Assembly: GCA_002837195.1 (NCBI GenBank)
Contig: KZ478059.1
Coordinates: 1 to 64,000, forward strand
Length of the DNA stretch: 64,000 nucleotides
DNA from: Enterobacterales bacterium CwR94
GTDB taxonomy: Bacteria > Pseudomonadota > Gammaproteobacteria > Enterobacterales > Enterobacteriaceae
Direction of reading: 5' to 3'
Under the pieces are notes generated by a model that did no database searches, was not told the origin of the DNA, and saw nothing but the letters and a program-made list of their open reading frames with translations. Positions 44,087 to 51,743 of this stretch are shown here, piece by piece. Every line of letters starts with the position of its first letter. Positions within the stretch are counted from its first letter, which is position 1. Both the position numbers and the translations under genes were made by a program.

Positions 44087-45847
44087 TTAGCGGTACGGCA
44101 GCTGATAGGCGCGCAACATATCCTGCACTTTTTGTTGGATGGTTTTTTTCACCTCATTGCGCAGCCACATCGCGCCCATTTTTGCCAGCCACAGCTTGAT
44201 ACCGCCCAGTTTGGTCATATTGAATCCCGCTTGCGTTGCATTGCCCAGACGGGCATTGGCCTTTTCCACCAGTTCCGTCACATTGACGGGGGTTGTCGGC
44301 ATCGCCGGCAGAGGTTCGGTGAGCGTTAACGCCGCGACCAGCGGGATAATCGGGACTTCGTCTTTTTCAGCGCTGCGTTGATTGCGGGTATCAAAATTGC
44401 CTGCGGTCTGGAACAAGGGATTGCTGGCGGGCAGCGAGAAGTAACGGCGCAAGAATTGCTGGCAATTACGCCGTCCCAGCAGATAGTCATGACGGCGATA
44501 CTCTTCACTGAGAAAGCCGCCAAAGCCACCTAATACACCGCTGGCGATGGTCATCGGGCCGTCGGCAGTGTGCTTGCCATCTTCCACGCGCACTGGCGCA
44601 ATCAGAAAACGGCTGTAGACATTGCCATCATTGGCGAGCGCCAAATCCACGGGATTAAAGCGCGACTGATTTTTCCAGGCGTTCATCAAGCCTGCCGCCG
44701 CGTCGATAATATCCATTTTCTTATCTTCCGGGTCGGTGAGCGAGAACACATCTGGAAACGGATCTATCATGATGGTGGCCCGCCGCGCTAACTCGCCACT
44801 GCGTTCATTGTTACCAATCAGACCGGCTGTCTCGATGCGCGCTAGATCCAGCGGTTCATTATCCATCACGCCACCGTCAACAATGTAATCTGACGTGAGT
44901 GCCGTTGGGGCCGGTGGATTACCCGCACTCAGCCAGGCGGGATAGATGCGTTTGGTGACCACTTGATCTGAACCCGATGCTGGCACCACTACATAGCGAT
45001 AGAAGAGGTCGGTCACCGGACGCGTGTCTTTGCGCGGTGCCAGCCCGATAGGGAAGGCACCGGAGCCTAACGCGGCATTGCCTAATTGCTGCCAGTTAGC
45101 GTCCTGCGATTTCTTCACAACCGCGGCGTCCAGCGCTAAATCATCCGGGCGGCGCAGTGTGGCACCGCCGGTGTAGTTTACTGAAAAGCTGCGATAGGTT
45201 TTATGCAGTGTCATCGCCAGACCACCGTCAAACGGGCCTTGCATCGGCAGATAATAAGGGGTGCCTGTGAGTCCGCACTGGGTAAAAATAAAGCGCACGC
45301 GGCCGTCCAGATAGGGGCGCTCACGCTGCTGACGGTATTGTTCGCCCGCATCCAGCGCATCATTACAGATGGCCGCCAACTCAGTGGAGTCGAGCAGGGA
45401 CACCAGGGTGGGATCGGCTTGTAAATCCTTATCGCCCAGCAGCAGGTTGATATCAATCCGCTTGACCCAGGATTCGTAAAAAGGGTTGGTGTAACCGGTG
45501 ACGGGAGAGTTTGAGCGGATATGCGGAAAGTCATAACGCAGCGCGGCGGCGGCGATTGCCGAGGTCATGCTGCCCGCTGATGCCCCGGCAAACACGCGAA
45601 TTTTAACCTGATGCTGTGGCACATTGGGGTTGACCTTTTTCTCTGCTTCCCAGGCATCCAGCGCCTCAATCAGATAATCCAGCACACCGGCACTGTAACA
45701 GCCCGCGCTAATGGCCCCCGCCAGCACCAAACCAATTTCAAATACCCCATCTTCAGGCTGCGGCTCTTTATCTTGATAATGGATAACGTCATTGCCTAAA
45801 CGCTTATCCAAATCCTCGATATATTTTTTTAGCTCTTCATGAGTCAT
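44087..45847 (-). CDS. Large patatin-like phospholipase
   Basis: A 586-residue lipid acyl hydrolase of the patatin superfamily. The oxyanion stretch GLVLAGAISAGCYSAGVLDYL is at 39-59, the nucleophile elbow GASAGS at 88-93 (Ser90) and the catalytic Asp is in VDGGVMDNEPL, so the dyad is intact. The region after about residue 400 is of unknown type and ends in a basic amphipathic helix (WLRNEVKKTIQQKVQDML). I chose the ATG at 45847, 6 bases after GGGGA, over the frame start at 45991. It has no signal peptide. It is larger than the CapV-type defence patatins and no nucleotidyltransferase is adjacent, so a defence role is not supported. Confidence 0.85.
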   Translation of the reverse strand: MTHEELKKYIEDLDKRLGNDVIHYQDKEPQPEDGVFEIGLVLAGAISAGCYSAGVLDYLIEALDAWEAEKKVNPNVPQHQVKIRVFAGASAGSMTSAIAAAALRYDFPHIRSNSPVTGYTNPFYESWVKRIDINLLLGDKDLQADPTLVSLLDSTELAAICNDALDAGEQYRQQRERPYLDGRVRFIFTQCGLTGTPYYLPMQGPFDGGLAMTLHKTYRSFSVNYTGGATLRRPDDLALDAAVVKKSQDANWQQLGNAALGSGAFPIGLAPRKDTRPVTDLFYRYVVVPASGSDQVVTKRIYPAWLSAGNPPAPTALTSDYIVDGGVMDNEPLDLARIETAGLIGNNERSGELARRATIMIDPFPDVFSLTDPEDKKMDIIDAAAGLMNAWKNQSRFNPVDLALANDGNVYSRFLIAPVRVEDGKHTADGPMTIASGVLGGFGGFLSEEYRRHDYLLGRRNCQQFLRRYFSLPASNPLFQTAGNFDTRNQRSAEKDEVPIIPLVAALTLTEPLPAMPTTPVNVTELVEKANARLGNATQAGFNMTKLGGIKLWLAKMGAMWLRNEVKKTIQQKVQDMLRAYQLPYR

Positions 45848-46250
45848 GGCCAGTCCCCATTTAATGATGGTCTTAAATGTTTGCCCGCATGCCAACCCAC
45901 TTTCTCTTTTAAATAAGAGAAACCCTTGCTGAGTCAGGCTTGCAGCCGGATGAGCGAACGCAGTCTGAACACGATGGGAATAAAAAAACATTAAAAAGAA
46001 GATGTGATGCTGTGGTCATTAGGTTGTGGTTCTCTTACTTTCGGTTTAATTACTGCAGCTTGCAATATCTTTCTTATAAGGCGATCGGGGCGGGGGGAGA
46101 AAGTGACATTTCCTTCATGCCAGCATAAATAAATATTATTAGGCGCCGGGAAGCCCAGTTATTTATCCGGCATCGTCGTCAGCACTTTAACTTTAGCAAT
46201 AAGTGGTTCGAAGTGTGTCACGTAGTTTGGTGAGATAAAAAAGAAACAAT
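45848..46250. other. Intergenic region between patatin gene and tRNA-Asn 2
   Basis: No convincing gene. It includes a hairpin TTTCTCTT/AAGAGAAA at 45901-45922 in the patatin leader, and an AT-rich tract. A minus-strand frame ending at 46159 reads a protein-like tail (SPNYVTHFEPLIAKVKVLTTMPDK region), possibly the 3' remnant of a gene once inserted next to the tRNA. Confidence 0.35.
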
Positions 46251-46281
46251 AAAAAAGCCGATATCCTGGGATATCGGCTTT
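46251..46281 (-). terminator. Rho-independent terminator of tRNA-Asn 2
   Basis: The same 13-base stem and T run as at 17007-17039, here with six T. Located directly downstream of the tRNA on the minus strand. Confidence 0.9.
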
Positions 46282-46289
46282 CTCGAATT

Positions 46290-46365
46290 TGGCTCCTCTG
46301 ACTGGACTCGAACCAGTGACATACGGATTAACAGTCCGCCGTTCTACCGACTGAACTACAGAGGA
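46290..46365 (-). tRNA. tRNA-Asn (anticodon GTT), copy 2
   Basis: Identical over all 76 bases to the tRNA at 17048-17123, with encoded CCA and anticodon GTT. The identity extends over the terminator: 17009-17125 equals 46251-46367. Both copies read on the minus strand, so they are direct repeats about 29.2 kb apart. In E. coli, tRNA-Asn genes also lie close to nac and cbl, as here. Confidence 0.97.
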
Positions 46366-46383
46366 ATCGTGTGAACGGGGCGC

Positions 46384-46412
46384 ATAGTACTGTGGGGCCG
46401 TTGTGATGTCAA
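46384..46412 (-). promoter_or_regulatory. Sigma-70 promoter of tRNA-Asn 2
   Basis: Minus strand -35 TTGACA (46407-46412), 17-base spacer, -10 TACTAT (46384-46389), then GCGCCCCG. It is almost the same as the promoter of copy 1 though outside the identical block. Confidence 0.83.
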
Positions 46413-46879
46413 AGCCTGAAAGTAAATTCTCTGACTGTTTGCCGGGATTTTCGACGATTCGCGGAAAATTTCCCCGCTCTTGCGGCTTCGAATGGCATCT
46501 TCTGCGCAAGATCTCACTTTTAAGCGATTTCGCATCAGATGTTAGACGCATGTCAAAGTTTTGTTGTTTGACGATTTTAAAACGCGCGTTTCAATGCTTT
46601 CATTATGAAAATTTCAAATCACAAAATTATGAAACAAATGAACTGGATTTTGTGATCGCGGTTACGAAATGAAAGCATTGAATGTAAACGTGGAAATTAT
46701 CACGTTGTTAATCAGGCGGTTTCTTTATTTCAGGAGTGCGAAAAAACAGACACAGATTGCCGACAGTATTCGTTACACCTGTACCTACAAAGCCGTGGTG
46801 CCGTTGAGTGAATGTAAAAAAAATTTTTCATTCGTTGTCCAGCCCGCCATCGCATACTCACAGAGAATAAGGGTTAATC
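46413..46879. other. Intergenic control region of inositol-type transporter
   Basis: No gene is supported. Plus-strand frames from 46403 and 46669 read straight through operator-like repeats and the transporter start and are not protein-like. The notable content is the TTTCAT/ATGAAA cluster (46598-46616), with more half sites near 46627 (ATTATGAAAC) and 46664 (ACGAAATGAAAGC). Confidence 0.5.
46598..46616. promoter_or_regulatory. Candidate double operator before inositol-type transporter
   Basis: TTTCAT-T-ATGAAA and TGAAA-A-TTTCA overlap, both perfect palindromes. They share half sites with the palindrome at 17420-17437 before the Idh-like gene. A common RpiR- or LacI-type regulator is a reasonable guess; no such gene is in the window. 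Confidence 0.5.
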
Positions 46880-47803
46880 ATGAAACTCAAGAAAACGATT
46901 ATAGCGTCACTGTTAGTGTGTATGTTACCGATGTCCAGCTTTGCGAAAGATAAAACCATTGGCGTATCGATGGCGCTGTTTGATGACAACTTCCTGACTA
47001 TTTTACGCAACGCCATTAACGCCGAAGCGAAAAAAGACGGTGATAAGCTCACCATGATGGATGCGAAAGGTGACGTTGCTCAGCAAATTCAGCAGGTACA
47101 AGAGTTTATCGGCAACGGTGTCGACGTCATTATCGTTAACCCTGTGGATACCGCCGCGGTAGGACCGGTGATGAAAGCCGCGTCTGATGCAAAAATTCCT
47201 CTCGTGTTTGTAAACCGTAAACCGGATGCCGAATTGCAAGACAACATGGCGTATGTCGGCTCAGACTCTGAGCTGGCTGGACGCTTGCAAATGGAAGCGC
47301 TGGCGAAATCCATGAACGGTAAAGGGAATATCGCCATTCTGATGGGCGACCTGGCGAATGAATCCACCCGCTTACGCACCAAAGGGGTTGAGCAGGTGGT
47401 TGCCAAGTATCCCGATATCAAAGTGACGCAGAAACAAACCGCCAAATTTATGCGCAACGATGCGGTAGATGTGGTCAGTAACTGGATGACTGCGGGTAAT
47501 GACATTCAGGCGATTGCGTCAAATAACGATGAAATGGCGATTGGTGCTCTACAAGCGCTGGGTAAAAACGATAAAAAGATCCTTATTGCGGGGGTTGATG
47601 GCACCCCCGATGCGTTGCAGATGATTAAAAACGGCAAGATGGTTGCCAGCGTGTTCCAGGACGCCGCAGGCCAAGGGCAAGGCGCCGTCCAAACCGCAGT
47701 GAAAATGGCCAATGGTGAGAAGGTGCAAAAGGTCGTTGATATCCCTTTCCAACTGATTACCAAAGACAATCTCGATAAATTCACCAGTAAAAACCAAAAA
47801 TAA
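46880..47803 (+). CDS. CUT2 ABC transporter binding protein, inositol-like
   Basis: A 307-residue RbsB-family periplasmic binding protein. The Sec signal (KKTIIASLLVCMLPMSSFA) ends near residue 22. Typical features are IGVSMALFDDNFLTILRNAI, NPVDTAAVGPVMKAASDAKIPLVFVNRKP, SNNDEMAIGALQAL and IAGVDGTPDALQMIK. It starts at ATG 46880 behind AAGGG. The ATPase and permease follow, so this is a complete importer. Similarity to inositol-binding proteins is by impression and because the permease looks like IatP; ribose or another monosaccharide is possible. Confidence 0.85.
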   Translation: MKLKKTIIASLLVCMLPMSSFAKDKTIGVSMALFDDNFLTILRNAINAEAKKDGDKLTMMDAKGDVAQQIQQVQEFIGNGVDVIIVNPVDTAAVGPVMKAASDAKIPLVFVNRKPDAELQDNMAYVGSDSELAGRLQMEALAKSMNGKGNIAILMGDLANESTRLRTKGVEQVVAKYPDIKVTQKQTAKFMRNDAVDVVSNWMTAGNDIQAIASNNDEMAIGALQALGKNDKKILIAGVDGTPDALQMIKNGKMVASVFQDAAGQGQGAVQTAVKMANGEKVQKVVDIPFQLITKDNLDKFTSKNQK

Positions 47804-47834
47804 CCGTTGCCGACTCGTTGTACGGAGGTGAAGT

Positions 47835-49319
47835 ATGACCGCTTATGCGCTTGAAGCCGAAGGCATCAGTAAGTTCTTTCCTGGTGTGAAAGCACTCGAC
47901 AAAGTGTCACTGCGTATCAAACCAGGCTCAGTTCATGCCCTGATGGGCGAAAATGGCGCGGGCAAATCCACCTTAATGAAATGCCTCATCGGGATTTACC
48001 GTCCCGATGACGGCGTGATCCGCATTAAAGGGGAGCCAGTCCAGTTTACTGACACCATGGACGCCTTGCGTTCAGGTATTTCCATGATTCACCAGGAGCT
48101 GAATCTGGTGCCTTACATGACCGTGGCAGAAAACATCTGGCTGGGACGTGAGCCGATGAAATTGGGCTTTGTTGATCACGGCAAGCTCAACAATATGACA
48201 CGGGAATTGCTGAAAAAACTGAACATCCCGATTAAACCGGATCGTCTGGTGGGTGAATTAAGTATCGCTAACCAGCAAATGGTGGAAATTGCCAAAGCGG
48301 TTTCCTGGAACTCGGATGTGGTCATCATGGATGAACCGACCTCTGCATTGACAGAAACGGAAGTGGCGCACCTGTTTGCCATTATCCGTGACCTGCGCGC
48401 TCAGGGAAAAGCCATCATCTATATCAGCCACAAAATGGATGAAATTTTCACCATCACCGATGAAATTAGCGTTTTTCGTGATGGGACCTGGGTGGCCAGT
48501 AATGACACCAGCTACTACACGCGCCAGTCGTTGATCACGCAAATGGTGGGGCGCGAATTGACCCATATGTTCCCGAAATTCAATAACGCCATCGGTGAAG
48601 ATGTGTTAACCGTGCGTAACCTGAAACGGGAAGGGGTGTTTGATGAAATCAATTTTAGCGTGCGTCGCGGTGAAATATTAGGTGTGGCTGGCTTGGTTGG
48701 GGCCGGACGCAGCGAAGTGATGGAAGCGATTTTTGGCATGACCCACTTAGACGGTGGCGAAGTGCTGATTGACGGTGTGCCCACCCACATTGACTCACCG
48801 GCCACCGCCATCGAGCAAGGGCTGGCCTTTTTAACCGAAGATCGCAAAAAGTCAGGCTTGTTTCTGGTGCTGTCGGTGATGGAAAACATGAGCATCGTGA
48901 AGATGCCCAATTACACCGGTAAGAACGGCTTTGTTAGCCATGTTGAAATGGCGAAAGACTGTATGGATCAAATTCGTCGTCTGAACATCAAAACGCCCAC
49001 CATGGATCAAATCATCAATAACCTGAGCGGCGGTAATCAACAGAAAGTGCTGATTGCACGCTGGCTGCTGGCACAACCGAAAATCCTGATTTTGGATGAA
49101 CCCACGCGTGGGATTGATGTGGGGGCCAAAGCAGAAATCTATCGCTTGATTAGTGAGCTGGCGAACCGCGGCGTTGCCATCATTATGGTGTCCTCAGAAC
49201 TGCCAGAAATTCTTGGCATGAGCGATCGCGTGATGGTGATGCACGGCGGACGTATTACCGGGATCCTGAACAAAGAGGATGCCGACCAGGAAACCATTTT
49301 GTCTTTGGCATCTGAGTAA
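47835..49319 (+). CDS. CUT2 ABC transporter ATPase, inositol-like
   Basis: A 494-residue double ATPase. Domain 1: Walker A GENGAGKST (38-46), degenerate signature LSIANQQMVE, Walker B MDEPTSAL. Domain 2: altered Walker A GLVGAGRSE, signature LSGGNQQKVL, and LDEPTRGIDVG. It starts 31 bases after the binding-protein stop behind a GGAGGTG ribosome site, and the permease begins 12 bases after its stop. It is most like RbsA/IatA proteins. No oddities seen. Confidence 0.88.
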   Translation: MTAYALEAEGISKFFPGVKALDKVSLRIKPGSVHALMGENGAGKSTLMKCLIGIYRPDDGVIRIKGEPVQFTDTMDALRSGISMIHQELNLVPYMTVAENIWLGREPMKLGFVDHGKLNNMTRELLKKLNIPIKPDRLVGELSIANQQMVEIAKAVSWNSDVVIMDEPTSALTETEVAHLFAIIRDLRAQGKAIIYISHKMDEIFTITDEISVFRDGTWVASNDTSYYTRQSLITQMVGRELTHMFPKFNNAIGEDVLTVRNLKREGVFDEINFSVRRGEILGVAGLVGAGRSEVMEAIFGMTHLDGGEVLIDGVPTHIDSPATAIEQGLAFLTEDRKKSGLFLVLSVMENMSIVKMPNYTGKNGFVSHVEMAKDCMDQIRRLNIKTPTMDQIINNLSGGNQQKVLIARWLLAQPKILILDEPTRGIDVGAKAEIYRLISELANRGVAIIMVSSELPEILGMSDRVMVMHGGRITGILNKEDADQETILSLASE

Positions 49320-49331
49320 GGTGAGGTCCCG

Positions 49332-50363
49332 ATGAGTAACGTTAAATTAAGTGCTGAGCAGCCGAGCGCGTCACCTTCGCTGTTCGGGAGTTTGAAACAA
49401 AAATTACCGAAAGATACCGGTATTTTTATTGTGATGGTGGGTATCGCGCTGATTTTCGAAATTATCGGTTGGTATGTGCGCGGACAATCGTTTTTGGCTA
49501 ACCCAAATCGGCTGGTGCTGATTGTCTTGCAGGTGGCGATTATCGGCATCATCGCCGTCGGGGTCACGCAAGTCATTATTACCACCGGGATTGACCTCTC
49601 ATCCGGCTCGGTCATTGCGTTAGCCGCCGTGGTTGCCGCCAGTCTGGCGCAAACCTCTGACAGCCTGTCACCCATGTTTCCCTCGTTGGTCAATATGCCG
49701 GCGGTGATTCCCATCGGGGCGGGCATTGTGGTCGGGCTACTCTGTGGATTAATGAATGGCTTCTTAATCACCAAAACCGGGATCCCGCCTTTTATCGCCA
49801 CTTTGGGCATGATGGTGTCGGCGCGTGGTCTGGCACAGTATTATACGCAGGGTAACCCAATCAGTTTCCTGTCTGATGGCTTTACCGCCATTGGGCAGGG
49901 CGCGATGCCGGTGATTATCTTTCTGGTGGTCGCCTTTGTCTTCCATATCGCGTTAAAGCACACCCGTTACGGGAAATATGTCTACGCGATTGGCGGCAAC
50001 ATGACCTCCGCACGCGTATCCGGTATCAACGTGAATAAGTATCTGGTCATCGTTTATACCATTGCCGGTGGCCTGGCCGGTTTAGCCGGTGTGGTGCTGG
50101 CGGCGCGTGTGAGTTCGGGCCAGTCAAGCATGGGTATGGCCTACGAGCTGGATGCGATTGCCGCGGCGGTTATTGGTGGTAGCTCACTGATGGGCGGTGT
50201 AGGGCGCATCACCGGAACGCTGATTGGTGCGGTGATCCTCGGCCTCATAAAAAGCGGGTTTACCTTTATTGGTGTCGATGCCTACATTCAGGACATTATC
50301 AAAGGCATGATTATCGTGGCGGCGGTGTCGATCGATATGTACCGCAACCGCAGTAAGCGCTAA
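49332..50363 (+). CDS. CUT2 ABC transporter permease, inositol-like (IatP type)
   Basis: A 343-residue RbsC-like permease with about nine spans. The family loop TTGIDLSSGSVIALAAVVA and the C-terminal GGVGRITGTLIGAVILGLIKSGFTF plus GVDAYIQDIIKG are as I remember from inositol permeases (IatP) of alphaproteobacteria. The N-terminal 30 residues are polar. It ends the transporter operon; a strong terminator follows. Confidence 0.86.
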   Translation: MSNVKLSAEQPSASPSLFGSLKQKLPKDTGIFIVMVGIALIFEIIGWYVRGQSFLANPNRLVLIVLQVAIIGIIAVGVTQVIITTGIDLSSGSVIALAAVVAASLAQTSDSLSPMFPSLVNMPAVIPIGAGIVVGLLCGLMNGFLITKTGIPPFIATLGMMVSARGLAQYYTQGNPISFLSDGFTAIGQGAMPVIIFLVVAFVFHIALKHTRYGKYVYAIGGNMTSARVSGINVNKYLVIVYTIAGGLAGLAGVVLAARVSSGQSSMGMAYELDAIAAAVIGGSSLMGGVGRITGTLIGAVILGLIKSGFTFIGVDAYIQDIIKGMIIVAAVSIDMYRNRSKR

Positions 50364-50389
50364 GTTTACACGCGATCCCCTTCAATTCA

Positions 50390-50417
50390 CCTCCTCGCAC
50401 CACGAGGAGGTTTTTTT
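50390..50417 (+). terminator. Rho-independent terminator of inositol-type transporter
   Basis: Perfect 8-base stem CCTCCTCG/CGAGGAGG with a 5-base loop followed by seven T. It separates the operon from the nac control region that begins immediately after. Confidence 0.9.
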
Positions 50418-50426
50418 ATGCCTCAC

Positions 50427-50443
50427 TGCACCGAGCTGGTGCG
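50427..50443 (+). promoter_or_regulatory. NtrC binding site upstream of nac
   Basis: TGCACC-GAGCT-GGTGCG is a near-perfect match to the NtrC dyad (GCACC-N5-GGTGC). It lies about 120 bases before the -24 element, the usual enhancer distance. Activation of nac by phosphorylated NtrC is known in Klebsiella and E. coli. Confidence 0.75.
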
Positions 50444-50564
50444 TCATCATTCTGATAGGACGTTCACTTGTTGGGCAGGGTCTTCGGCTGCGGTAATCAC
50501 ATTCACTTATTTTATCGGGGCTTAGCGCGGGTTTTCTTATGACCTGCGACTTCTTTTTCAGGGC

Positions 50565-50580
50565 TGGCCCGCATCTTGCA
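50565..50580 (+). promoter_or_regulatory. Sigma-54 promoter of nac
   Basis: TGGCCC-GCATC-TTGCA, with GG at 50566-50567 and GC at 50578-50579 exactly 10 bases apart, matching the -24/-12 consensus (TGGCAC-N5-TTGCA) at all but one core position. The start codon of nac is 52 bases downstream. Confidence 0.78.
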
Positions 50581-50631
50581 AAGTTTATTGCACGGTATGA
50601 AATCGAATATTGACTGGCATTGGGGGTAGCG

Positions 50632-51549
50632 ATGAACTTAAGAAGGCTCAAATATTTCGTGAAAATCGTGGATATTGGCAGTCTCACTCAGGCGGCTGAA
50701 GTCCTGCATATCGCGCAGCCCGCGCTCAGTCAGCAGGTGGCGACGCTAGAAGGCGAACTGGATCAACAGTTGTTGATCCGCACCAAACGTGGCGTGACGC
50801 CAACCGAAGCCGGGAAAATCCTGTATGCCCATGCGCGAACTATTTTGCGCCAGTGCGAGCAGGCCCAACTGGCGGTGGTGAATGCCGGACAAACCTTGAG
50901 TGGGCAAGTCTCGATTGGTTTAGCGCCGGGCACTGCGGCTTCAACTCTGACCATGCCTCTGCTGCAAACCGTGCGTGAGCAGTATCCCGATGTATTGGTG
51001 TACTTACATGAAAACAGCGGCTCGTTGCTAAACGAAAAAGTGATGACTGGGCAACTGGATATGGCGGTACTGTATGACCGCTCACCGGCGGCAGGTATCA
51101 CCAGCCTGCCGTTGATGAAAGAGGAGCTCTATCTGGTGGGAACCGGGGGAAGCCCAGGGCACAGTGTGGATTTAGCAACGGTGGCGCAGATGAATCTTTT
51201 TCTGCCGCGCGATTACAGCGCAGTGCGAAAACGCGTTGATGAGGCTTTTTCATTGCGCCGCCTCAGCGCGCGGATTATTGGCGAGATTGAATCGCTCTCC
51301 ACGCTCACGGCAGCGGTTGCCAGTGGCATGGGTGTTACCGTGTTGCCGGAATCCGCAGCCCGTTCACTGGTCAGTACCAGCAATGCGTGGATGTCGCATA
51401 TCACCAGCCCCAGCCTGAATCTACCACTGTCCTTGAATGTTTCAGCGCGCGCGCCGCTGTCCCCTTCGGCACAAGCGGTGAAAAACATTTTATTGTCACT
51501 CTTGAGTCAACCGACGACGGAGCAGCGTGAGTTGATGATGGTCAGTTAA
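50632..51549 (+). CDS. nac: Nitrogen assimilation control regulator Nac (LysR family)
   Basis: A 305-residue LysR-type regulator, the same length as E. coli Nac. It activates or represses nitrogen and carbon genes under nitrogen limitation. The N-terminal helix-turn-helix (RRLKYFVKIVDIGSLTQAAEVLHIAQPALSQQ) is nearly the E. coli sequence, and VSIGLAPGTAASTLTMPLLQ and EIESLSTLTAAVASGMGV match its effector domain. The ATG at 50632 (MNLRRLKYF) follows GGGGGT and is preferred over the codon at 50620. An NtrC site and sigma-54 promoter lie upstream, and cbl follows, as in E. coli. Confidence 0.94.
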   Translation: MNLRRLKYFVKIVDIGSLTQAAEVLHIAQPALSQQVATLEGELDQQLLIRTKRGVTPTEAGKILYAHARTILRQCEQAQLAVVNAGQTLSGQVSIGLAPGTAASTLTMPLLQTVREQYPDVLVYLHENSGSLLNEKVMTGQLDMAVLYDRSPAAGITSLPLMKEELYLVGTGGSPGHSVDLATVAQMNLFLPRDYSAVRKRVDEAFSLRRLSARIIGEIESLSTLTAAVASGMGVTVLPESAARSLVSTSNAWMSHITSPSLNLPLSLNVSARAPLSPSAQAVKNILLSLLSQPTTEQRELMMVS

Positions 51550-51567
51550 ACAACAGGCAGTCTGGAG

Positions 51568-51623
51568 CGGGGCTGGGGTTGCGCATAACAGGGTTATACG
51601 CAGCACCAGCCCCGTTTCTTTTT
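51568..51623 (+). terminator. Long-stem terminator after nac
   Basis: A 22-base imperfect stem (arms 51568-51589 and 51593-51614, three mismatches) followed by TTTCTTTTT. It should end nac transcription ahead of cbl, so the two are separate units. Confidence 0.85.
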
Positions 51624-51743
51624 GGCGCAGTTAACCGACGTTATATTTCCTAATTGCATAAGAATTCTTTTTTTATTATTTGTGGCTATCAATAACGCTC
51701 CCTAACATATCTTTACTTATGCCGAATCAGGGAGTCGCGAACC

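Noticed and set aside
44087..45847. Patatin as a CBASS-type defence effector
   Set aside because: No cyclic nucleotide synthase, ubiquitin-like or other defence gene is adjacent, and the protein is much longer than CapV-type effectors.
46159..46551. Minus-strand frame across tRNA-Asn 2
   Set aside because: It reads through the tRNA and its terminator. Only its last 24 codons look protein-like, which could be a gene remnant, but evidence is too thin to call a pseudogene.
46403..46953. Plus-strand open frames through the control region of the inositol-type transporter
   Set aside because: They run through operator palindromes and the start of the binding-protein gene in another frame and do not look like proteins.
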